From an uncultured Pseudomonadota bacterium (GTDB lineage Bacteria; Desulfobacterota_B; Binatia; UBA9968): a stretch of 7,095 bases of DNA. The notes beneath the pieces were generated by a model. That model saw only the letters and a list, made by a program, of their open reading frames with translations, was not told the origin of the DNA and made no database searches. The position numbers were made by a program, and so were the translations under genes. Shown here piece after piece: positions 1-7,095 of this stretch. The DNA lies in NCBI GenBank assembly GCA_946478635.1, contig CAMLCX010000247.1:1-7095 (forward strand), in the 5' to 3' direction. Every line of letters starts with the position of its first letter. The stretch's first letter is position 1.

Positions 1-3000
1 TCCAATCAGGAGCCGGATTATGCGTGCCTATGTTGCTCAAGCGACGTCGCGTTACCTGGGGACCATCGCGGTTGCTAGCGGCCTTTTCCTCACTTTGTTT
101 CTGTTCTATTCCGGTGTAGCGGAAGTTGGCGTAGTGGGTCTGCTTTTACTCGGGCTTTTCGCTCTTGTCCCGGCCTCGGATCTGGCGATCGCATTAGTCA
201 ATCGCGAGGTCGCGGAGCTGCTCAGGCCACGGGCGCCGCCCAGGTTGGCGCTTCGTGCCGGCGTGCCGGCGGATCTACGGACTTTGGTGGTCGTGCCGAC
301 TCTGCTGACAAGCCACGCCCAGATTGGCGCGCAGATCGAGCAGCTCGAAGTGCACTACCTAGCGAATCCGGATGGCGATCTTCGTTTCGCGCTCCTTTCC
401 GACTGGACAGACGCGCCCCAGGAATCCATGCCCGGCGACGACGAACTGTTGGCTGCGGCGATCGAGGGCATCGCGCGGCTAAACCAACGCCATGGGTTTG
501 CCACCGCTGGCGGCGAGCGGTTTTTTCTTTTCCACCGCCGGCGCCGCTGGAACGAAAGCGAGCAAAAATGGCTCGGATGGGAACGCAAACGCGGCAAGCT
601 GCATGAACTGAATCGCTTGCTGCGCGGCGCCACCGACACCTCCTACGTGCCTACGGGTAGCCGGACACCTCTCGTTCCTTCCGGCGTTCGCTACGTCATC
701 ACACTGGATGCCGACACGCGGCTGCCGGGAGGTGCTGTCGCTCGGTTGGTCGGCACGTTGGCGCATCCCCTCAATCGGCCGCGGTTTGACCCTCACGCAG
801 GTCGAGTCGTAGAGGGCTACGGATTGCTTCAGCCGCGCGTCACGCCGACGCTACCGACCGATCGCGAGGGCTCTCTGTTTCAGCGCATCTTCGCGGGACC
901 AGGGGGCATTGACCCCTACGCCTCCGCCGTCTCGGACGTTTATCAGGATCTTTTCGGCGAGGGTTCTTACATCGGCAAAGGGATCTACGACGTCGATGCA
1001 TTTGAAGCTGCCCTAACCGGGCGGGTGCCCGAGAATGTCTTGCTGAGTCACGATCTCTTTGAAGGCATTTTCGCGCGCGCAGGGCTGGTCACCGATATCG
1101 AGTTTTTCGATGAGTTTCCGCCGCACTATGCGACCGCCGCGGCCCGCCAGCACCGTTGGGCCCGGGGGGACTGGCAATTACTGCCGTGGATTATTGGCCG
1201 CGTGGGAGACGCGAGTGGTGATCGACTTCGCTCAGCGATTCCTCTGATAAGCCGTTGGAAGATGCTCGATAACCTCCGGCGCACGCTGTCGGCCCCCGCG
1301 GCATTTTTGATCTTGCTTGCCGGGTGGACGCTGCCGTTTGCTTTGCCTGCGATCTGGACGTCTTTCGTGCTCGCAACCATCGCCATCCCGCCACTTCTGC
1401 CGCTTCTGTCCGGGCTGATCCCGCATCGCCGTGGAATATCAAAACGGAGCCACTTGCGTGCGGCCGGCACCGACTTGGTGCTTGCCGTGTCGCATGTGAC
1501 ACTTACCGTCGCGTTGCTTGCACACCAGGCATGGTTGATGACCGATGCGATCGTGCGGACGCTCTGCCGGGTGTATCTGACGCACCGAAAGTTGCTCGAA
1601 TGGATAACGGCTGCGGAGGCGGAAGCTACTTTCTCTGTCACTCTCGGCAGCGTCTATCGCCGGATGGGCGGGGCCGTGGTACTTGCCGTGCTGACCGCTG
1701 CGCTCGTCCCATTCGGGCCGCCTGGAGCATGGTTGTTTGCCATGCCGTTCGCGCTTCTTTGGGCGCTGTCACCGGCAGTGGCACACTGGATCAGCCTGCC
1801 GCCGCGCACGGCTGGGGTTCAGCCTCTCTCCCCAGAGGACGCTCGCACACTGCGCTTGACCGCGCGCCGAACCTGGCGGTTCTTCGAGACCTTTGTCGGT
1901 CCCGAAGACCACTCTCTTCCCCCTGACAATTTCCAAGAAGAGCCGACACCCGTCGTAGCCCACCGCACGTCGCCTACCAACCTCGGGCTCTATCTCCTCT
2001 CCGCCATTGCTGCGCACGATTTTGGCTGGCTCGGCACTGTCGCTGCAATCGAGCGGCTCGAAGCGACGCTCGGCACGATGAACAGCCTCGAGCGTTTCCG
2101 TGGTCACTTTTATAACTGGTATGATACGCGTGATCTGCGCCCGCTCGATCCCAAGTACATATCCTCGGTCGATAGTGGCAACCTTGCCGGTCACCTGGTC
2201 GCGCTCGGACAAGCGTGCCAGGACATCATCGACCGCCCGCTGCTTGGCCCACAGGTGCTTGCCGGGATCGGCGATGCCATCCTGCTGCTCCGCCAATCGG
2301 CACGGGCAATCGTTGACGACCGGCGCACCCAAACGGTAACCCGGAAACATTTGGATGAAGCACTCGATGGCCTGACCGTCGCTCTCGGTCCGGTCCCGGT
2401 GACTCCCGGGGACTGGGTCGCGCGCCTGACTGAGCTCGCGGCACGCGCGCATACGATGACGGACATTGCGCGCACGCTGACCGCGGAACGGGGTGACCGC
2501 CCGGACGCAGAGCTGGTCGCGTGGGCGGAAGCGGTGCGCGCGGCCATCGAGAGTTTTGCGTGCGATCTTGACTTGGCTTGTCCGTGGGCGCGGCTGATCT
2601 TTGACTATGATCGAGCAAATCGCGGGACGACCGCGGAACAAGAGTTGGAATTGGGTTCGACGGCGATCACGGGTGTTTTTCTCTCGTTGCCGACGCTGCG
2701 AGACACGCCTGAGCGCTGTGAAATTACCATACACGAACTCACCATTCTCCGCGCGCGCTTGGCAGCCGAGGGCAGCGCACGGAAAAATGCCCTTACGCGA
2801 ATCGATGCGATGATCGAGAGTCTCACCCGTTCTGCCGCAGCGTCTGAAGCGCTGGCCCGCCGCCTTTCAACTCTCATAAAGCACACGAAGACGATATTCG
2901 ACGCGATGGAGTTTGGCTTTCTCTTCGATCCGGCGCGGAAGCTCTTTTCGATCGGGTATCGCGTTACCGATAGCAGCCTCGACCCGAGCTGTTACGATCT

Positions 3001-6000
3001 GCTCGCCTCCGAGGCGCGGCTCACAAGCTTCGTTGCCATTGCCAAGGGGGACGTGCCGTCGATTCATTGGTTTCACCTGGGTCGTGCTTTGACCCCCGTT
3101 GATCGGGGATCCGCGCTGGTCTCTTGGTCCGGATCCATGTTCGAGTACCTCATGCCTGCCCTGGTGATGCGCTCGCCCTCGAGTAGTTTGTTGGGCCAGA
3201 CCTACCAGCTCATCGTCCGCCGTCAGAGAAAATATGGAGCCGAACGGGGAGTGCCATGGGGAGTCTCAGAATCGGCCTACAACGCGCGCGATCTGGAGCT
3301 CACCTACCAGTATTCGAATTTTGGCGTGCCGGGATTGGGCCTCAAACGGGGACTGAGCGAAGACGTGGTTGTCACCCCGTACGCGACCGCCTTAGCGGCG
3401 ATGATTGATCCGGCGGCGGCGGCGCAGAACTTCCTGCGCCTCACCGAGGCGGGCGCGAACGGCCGCTATGGATTTTACGAGGCGCTCGACTACACGGCCA
3501 CGCGAGTCCCTGAAGACCAACGCACGGCGGTGGTGCGCGCCTACATGGCGCATCATCAGGGGATGGCACTTGTGGCGCTCGCGAATGTCGCCTTTGACGG
3601 CGTCATGCGTGAGCGCTTTCACGCCGAGCCGCGCATGCAAGCCGCCGAGCTGCTGTTGCAGGAACGCACGCCGCGGGATGTCTTGGTCACCCGGCCCAGA
3701 GTAGAGGAGGTGCGAGCGGTCGCCAACGTCCGCGATCTGGTTCCACCGCTGCTGCGTCGCTTCAGCTCCCCACACGACACGACTCCCGGCACCCATCTCC
3801 TTTCGAATGGGCGATACGCGGTGATGGTGACGACGGCGGGCTCCGGATATAGCCGTTGGCGCGACGTAGCCGTCACACGTTGGCGGGAGGACCGCACCCG
3901 TGACGCCTTCGGTACGTATTTTTTTCTTCGGGACGGACAGAGTGGCAAGGTCTGGTCGGCGGCATATCAAGCGAGCGGGGTCGAACCGGACAGCTATGAA
4001 GTGATTTTTTCCGAGGATCACGTCGAGGTCCGGCGACGCGATGGCGCGCTGGCGACCACGCTTGAAATCGTCGTCTCGCCGGAGCACGACGCCGAGGTGC
4101 GCCGGGTGTCGATCACAAACCTCGGAACGCGAACCCGCGAGATCGAGCTGACCTCCTACGCCGAAATCGTACTGGCGCCGCCCTTGGCCGACGCGGCCCA
4201 CCCGGCGTTTTCCAATCTGTTCGTGCAAACGGAATTTGCTGCCGAACTCGGCGCCCTGCTGGCCACGCGCCGGCCGCGGTCACATGGCGAGCCTCAAGTA
4301 TGGGCGGCGCACGTGATCGTCACCGAAGGGGAAACGGTCGGCGAACTGCAATATGAGACCGACCGCGCCCGGTTCCTCGGCCGCGGACGGGGGATTCGAA
4401 CACCGATGTCGGTCATCGATGGCCATCCGCTTTCCAACACGGTCGGCGCAGTACTCGACCCCATCTTTAGCCTGCACCGCCACATGCGACTTGCGCCGGG
4501 GACGACTGCACGGGTGACCTTCTCGACGTTGATCGCGTCATCGCGTGACGAGGCGCTTGCCCTGGCAGATGAATACAACAATCCGGCAACGTTTGAGCGC
4601 GCGGCCACGCTGGCGTGGACGCAGGCGCAGGTGCAGTTACACCATTTGGACATTGATCCCGATGAGGCCTACCTATTCCAGGAACTCGCCAGCCAGGTGC
4701 TGTACTCGGACCCTACACTGCGGCCATCGTCTGCGGTGCTCGCGCGAAATACTCGAGGACCCTCGGCGCTTTGGCGGCACGGGATTTCCGGCGATTTGCC
4801 GATTGTCCTGGTCCGCATTGATGATCCCGAGGATCAGGGGATTGTCCGGCAATTACTGCGCGCGCACGAATACTGGCGGATGAAGCAGCTCGCCGTCGAC
4901 CTTGTAATTATCAACGAACAGGCTCCGTCCTACGGTCAAGATCTGCACCTCGCTCTGGAGGTCCAGGTCCGCACCAGCCAGTCACACCTGCGAGACGAGG
5001 GGCGAGAACCCTATGGCCGTGTATTCATTTTGCGCGCGGACTTGATTCCGCTTGAGGATCAAACCCTGCTCCGCACCGTCGCGCGCGCTGTTCTCCTGAG
5101 CCACCGTGGTACCCTGACCGAGCAGGTCGTACGCCAGCAGCGGCCCGAGGACGCCGCGGTTGTATTTTCCCGGCGTCTACCAGCGACGACCAAATCAGAT
5201 GTTTTGCCGCCGCGACCCGACCTCGAGTTCTTCAACGGCCTCGGCGGCTTCGCGGCGGATGGCCGTGAGTACGTAACAATTTTAGGAGAGGGACAATGGA
5301 CGCCGGCGCCCTGGATCAACGTGATTGCGAACCCATCCTTCGGCTTCCAGGTTTCTGAGTCGGGCTCAGGTTACACCTGGTCGCTCAACAGCCGTGAGAA
5401 CCAGCTCACCCCGTGGTCCAATGATCCGGTAAGCGACCCGCCGGGCGAGGTGATGTACGTCCGGGACCAAGACAGTGGCGAAGTGTGGGGTCCTACGGTG
5501 CTGCCGATTCGCGAGGAGCCATGGCCCTATATTGCCCGGCACGGCCGGGGCTACAGCCGCTTCGAGCACTCATCACACGGGATTGCCCTCGATCTCCTGC
5601 AGTTCGTGCCGCTGGAGGATCCGATAAAGATTTCCCGCCTTACCATTGAGAATCAGTCAGGACGAACTCGGCGTCTCTCCGTGACGGCTTATGTCGAATG
5701 GGTGCTCGGCGTTTCGCAGAGCGCCTCGGCGCCATTCATTGTCACCGAGGTCGACACGGAAACGAAGGCGATGCTCGCGCGTAACGCCTGGAATAGCGAA
5801 TTCGGCGGTCGTATTGCCTTTGCCGATCTCGGCGGCCGGCAGACCGCGTGGACGGGTGATCGCACCGAGTTTGTTGGCCGGAACGGCACCCTGGACCATC
5901 CCCTAGCGCTCGAACGAGGAGACCGGCTCTCGGGGAATGTCGGCGCCGGCCACGACCCGTGCGCTGCCCTGCAAACGACGATTGATCTGCGTGCGGGCGG

Positions 6001-7095
6001 CCGCGCTGAAGTTGTTTTTTTCCTTGGCGACGCGGCGACCATGGAAGACGCGCGGGCGTTGGTCGCGCGTTACCGCGCGGCCGACCTTGATGAAATCCTG
6101 CGCACGGTTGTGAAGCGTTGGGATGACGTTCTCGGCGCGGTTCAGGTAACCACGCCGGATCGGGCGACGAACATCATGCTCAATAGTTGGCTGCTCTATC
6201 AGACGCTCGCCTGTCGCGTCTGGGCGCGCGCGGCGTTTTATCAAGCCGGCGGCGCCTATGGCTTTCGCGACCAGCTCCAGGACGTGATGGCGCTCACGGT
6301 TGCGACACGAGAGGTCGCCCGGGCGCAATTACTGCGCGCCGCCGCGCGGCAATTCGTGGAAGGCGACGTCCAGCACTGGTGGCATCCTCCCTCCGGTCGG
6401 GGCGTTCGGACTCGCATCTCCGACGATCTCCTCTGGCTGCCGTACGCAATCATCAATTACCTTGAAGTTACCGGGGATGTCGCTCTTCTCGACGAGGTCG
6501 TTCCTTTCCTCGACGGGCCTGCCCTCGCCGTCGGCCAAGACGAGTCGTATTTTGAGCCGCGTGTCTCCGCGCAGAGCGCTACTCTCTTCGAACATTGCGC
6601 GCGAGCGCTCGACCGCAGTCTGGCGGTCGGCAGCCACGGCCTGCCGCTGATCGGCACGGGAGACTGGAACGATGGGATGAACCGGGTCGGCGCCGCGGGA
6701 AAAGGCGAGAGCGTCTGGCTCGGCTGGTTTCTTCATACCATTCTCTGGGAATTCGCGCAGCTCGCCGACGCTCGCGGCGAGCGCCAGCGCGCCGAAATAT
6801 GGCGACTGCATGTGAGCGCGCTCAAAGCGTCGCTTGAACGCGAGGCCTGGGATGGCGAGTGGTATCGGCGCGCCTACTTTGACGACGGGACGCCGCTCGG
6901 CTCCGTCGCCAACGCCGAATGCCGCATCGATTCGATCGCCCAATCCTGGGGCGTCATTTCCGGTGCCGCAGAGCCGGCTCGTGGAGCGCGCGCCATGGCA
7001 GCGGTCGAAAAATACCTGGTGCGCCGCGCAGAGGGCCTCGTCCTCCTCTTCACCCCGCCCTTTGATCTCGCGAGCCCGGACCCGGGCTACATCAA
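1..7095 (+). CDS. ndvB: Cyclic beta-1,2-glucan synthase (NdvB/ChvB/Cgs family), partial at both ends
   Basis: This inner-membrane enzyme makes cyclic beta-1,2-glucan from UDP-glucose: it primes on itself, elongates, closes the ring and controls chain length. The first complete codon starts at base 2 and the frame is open to the window end (about 2,364 residues). Domains in order (window residue numbers): two transmembrane helices (about 21-66), GT84 glucosyltransferase (about 91-423, with DADT at 236, SHDLFEG around 350, QHRWARGD at 383), more membrane helices (about 430-598), cyclisation domain (about 653-1210, with WGVSESAYN and GFYEALDYT), a first GH94-type beta-sandwich (about 1266-1510), a second (about 1741-2007), and a GH94 barrel with YGFRDQLQD, the WHPPSGRGVRTRISDD segment and GDWNDGMN. 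Family members run about 2,800-2,900 residues, so an N-terminal part of roughly 400 residues and a short C-terminal end are missing. No frameshift or internal stop was found and motif spacing is normal. No neighbouring gene is visible, so operon context is unknown. The family assignment is very secure. The symbol varies by genus (ndvB, chvB, cgs). Confidence 0.96.
62..199 (+). other. Transmembrane helices 1 and 2 of the glucan synthase
   Basis: Residues about 21-38 (TIAVASGLFLTLFLFYSG) and 42-66 (VGVVGLLLLGLFALVPASDL and onward) are strongly hydrophobic and separated by a short polar turn around an Ala-Glu pair. They immediately precede the GT84 domain, matching the first helix pair mapped in Brucella and Agrobacterium Cgs. 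The segment preceding them has basic residues (R3, R5, R8, R17), which fits a cytoplasmic N-side by the positive-inside rule. The hydrophobicity is seen directly; the topology is inferred from the family. Confidence 0.85.
272..1270 (+). other. GT84 glucosyltransferase domain (UDP-glucose to beta-1,2-glucan)
   Basis: The domain begins with the conserved RTLVVVPTLLTS strand (from base 278). It contains VITLDADTRLPGG with the metal/UDP-binding DAD aspartates at codons 707 and 713, then GEGSYIGKGIYDVDAF (from base 956), LLSHDLFEG with Asp at codon 1052 and Glu at codon 1061, and QHRWARGD from base 1148, equivalent to the QxxRW-type motif of processive family-2-like glycosyltransferases. In characterised Cgs proteins this cytoplasmic domain polymerises glucose from UDP-glucose with beta-1,2 linkages, the protein itself acting as primer. 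All signature residues I know of are present, so activity is expected. Confidence 0.93.
1289..1795 (+). other. Second membrane cluster of the glucan synthase
   Basis: After the GT84 domain come hydrophobic stretches at about bases 1295-1356 (PAAFLILLAGWTLPFALPA), 1360-1425 (SFVLATIAIPPLLPLLSGL), 1469-1540 (TDLVLAVSHVTLTVALLAH) and 1673-1795 (AVVLAVLTAALVPFG, then AWLFAMPFALLWALSPAV). The Brucella enzyme is described with six transmembrane helices in total. The last stretch here could be read as one helix plus a re-entrant or interface helix, or as two helices. Basic segments between the stretches (HRRGISKRSHLR, YLTHRK) would lie on the cytoplasmic side. Confidence 0.8.
1960..3630 (+). other. 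Cyclisation domain (GH189, glycoamylase-like)
   Basis: This (alpha/alpha)-barrel type region carries family-typical segments: RTSPTNLGLYLLSAIAAHDF (from about base 1964), HFYNWYDT (from 2105), YISSVDSGNLAGHL (from 2156), FLFDPARKLFSIGY (around 2921-2960), MFEYLMPALVM (around 3137-3168), WGVSESAYNARD (from about 3257), GVPGLGLKRGL (from about 3323), GRYGFYEALDYT (from about 3461) and MAHHQGMALVALAN (from 3545). In characterised homologues this middle domain performs intramolecular transglycosylation that releases the cyclic glucan. The glutamates at codons 3269 and 3479 lie in the most conserved motifs and are my candidates for the catalytic pair. That assignment is inferred from the motifs, not proven here. 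The stretch from about 2340 to 2880 is less conserved and helical. Confidence 0.87.
3797..4540 (+). other. First GH94-type beta-sandwich (Glyco_transf_36 repeat 1)
   Basis: The repeat starts with LLSNGRYAVMVTTAGSGYSR and continues through a beta-rich stretch: FGTYFFLRDGQSGKVWSA, then VEVRRRDGALATTLEIVVSP, RRVSITNLGTRTREIELTSY, and ends near TTARVTFSTLIASSRDEAL. This is the N-terminal beta-sandwich of GH94 phosphorylases, present as the first of two copies in this protein family. It is followed by a family-typical helical linker (about 4560-5215) that includes LWRHGISGDLPIVLVRIDD. No GDWNDG acid motif follows within this unit, so it is presumed non-catalytic and structural or glucan-binding. 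Confidence 0.85.
5222..6020 (+). other. Second GH94-type beta-sandwich (Glyco_transf_36 repeat 2)
   Basis: LEFFNGLGGFAADGREYVTI opens the domain, followed by the classical TPAPWINVIANPSFGFQVSE, GSGYTWSLNSRENQLTPWSN, the YVRDQDSGEVWGPT segment, and YSRFEHSSHGIALDLLQFVP. It continues to RAEVVFFLGDAATMEDAR. It matches the N-terminal sandwich of cellobiose/chitobiose phosphorylase-like GH94 enzymes and directly precedes the catalytic barrel. It aligns in layout with the first repeat (NGRY/DGREY opening, GSGYSRW/GSGYTWS, DGQSGKVW/DQDSGEVW), which shows an internal duplication. Confidence 0.9.
6110..7095 (+). other. GH94 phosphorylase-like catalytic barrel, C-terminally cut by the window
   Basis: The (alpha/alpha)6-barrel carries MLNSWLLYQTLACRVWARAA, GGAYGFRDQLQDVMAL (from about base 6251), QHWWHPPSGRGVRTRISDDL (from 6371), GTGDWNDGMNRVG with the expected general-acid Asp at codon 6671, AECRIDSIAQSW (around 6917-6950) and TPPFDLASPDPGYI at the end. 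In characterised Cgs proteins this domain uses phosphate to trim the linear chain and so sets the glucan size. The downstream segment expected after DPGYIK (a PGVRENGGQYTHA-like stretch that shapes the phosphate site) lies beyond the window, so that part cannot be judged. Confidence 0.9.

Noticed and set aside
1324..1926. Plus-strand open frame (about 200 codons) in a different frame from the main gene
   Set aside because: It runs through the membrane cluster in the wrong frame, is Arg/Cys-rich and has no identifiable domain. The +2 frame explains the same DNA fully.
1769..2734. Long minus-strand open frame (about 321 codons)
   Set aside because: It lies antisense to conserved cyclisation-domain sequence. 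Its translation is Arg-rich and shows no recognisable motifs, as expected for a shadow frame in GC-rich DNA.
3100..3136. Two GGATCC sites about 25 bases apart, flanking a short stretch
   Set aside because: These are chance restriction-site-like hexamers inside conserved coding sequence, with no sign of insertion or a reading-frame change.
3410..3425. Short GCG-type repeat (ggcggcggcg)
   Set aside because: It encodes a small alanine run in a helix of the cyclisation domain. It is too short to be a meaningful tandem repeat.
3392..4228. Minus-strand open frame (about 278 codons)
   Set aside because: It is antisense to the conserved GFYEALDYT and MAHHQGM motifs and the first GH94 sandwich. Its composition is low in hydrophobic core patterns and rich in Arg and His, so it reads as a shadow.
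6329..6943. Minus-strand open frame (about 204 codons)
   Set aside because: It overlaps the most conserved part of the GH94 barrel on the other strand, and nothing in its translation is recognisable.

Overview
The whole window lies inside one very large protein-coding gene on the + strand. Reading codons from base 2, the frame stays open without a stop to the last base, giving about 2,364 residues with neither the natural start nor the natural stop in view. The translation is recognisably a cyclic beta-1,2-glucan synthase (the Cgs / ChvB / NdvB family), a giant inner-membrane enzyme usually around 2,800 to 2,900 residues long. By alignment from memory, roughly the first 400 residues and the last 100 to 200 residues fall outside the window.

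Layout, 5' to 3'. Bases about 62-200 encode a pair of transmembrane helices. Bases about 272-1270 encode the GT84 glucosyltransferase domain, with DADT, SHDLFEG and QHRWARGD motifs. Bases about 1290-1795 encode a second membrane cluster. Bases about 1960-3630 encode the middle cyclisation (GH189, 'glycoamylase-like') domain. Bases about 3797-4540 encode a first GH94-type beta-sandwich (Glyco_transf_36), followed by a short helical linker to about 5215. Bases about 5222-6020 encode a second such beta-sandwich. From about 6110 to the window end lies the GH94 phosphorylase-like (alpha/alpha) barrel with the GDWNDGMN acid motif, cut off just after the conserved DPGYI segment.

The domains would work in sequence. 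GT84 polymerises glucose from UDP-glucose into a protein-bound linear beta-1,2-glucan, the middle domain closes the ring by transglycosylation, and the C-terminal GH94 domain trims chain length by phosphorolysis. The product is typically exported to the periplasm by an NdvA/ChvA-type ABC transporter, which is not in this window, and serves in osmotic adaptation and host interaction.

The DNA is GC-rich (roughly 60% by eye). Together with the family this suggests a proteobacterium, perhaps an alphaproteobacterium of the Rhizobiales type, but the gene is also found in other phyla and the taxon cannot be fixed from this sequence. I see no RNA genes, mobile elements, CRISPR arrays, terminators or intergenic DNA. 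I do not see an undescribed system here. The window is the core of a known enzyme whose motifs appear intact.
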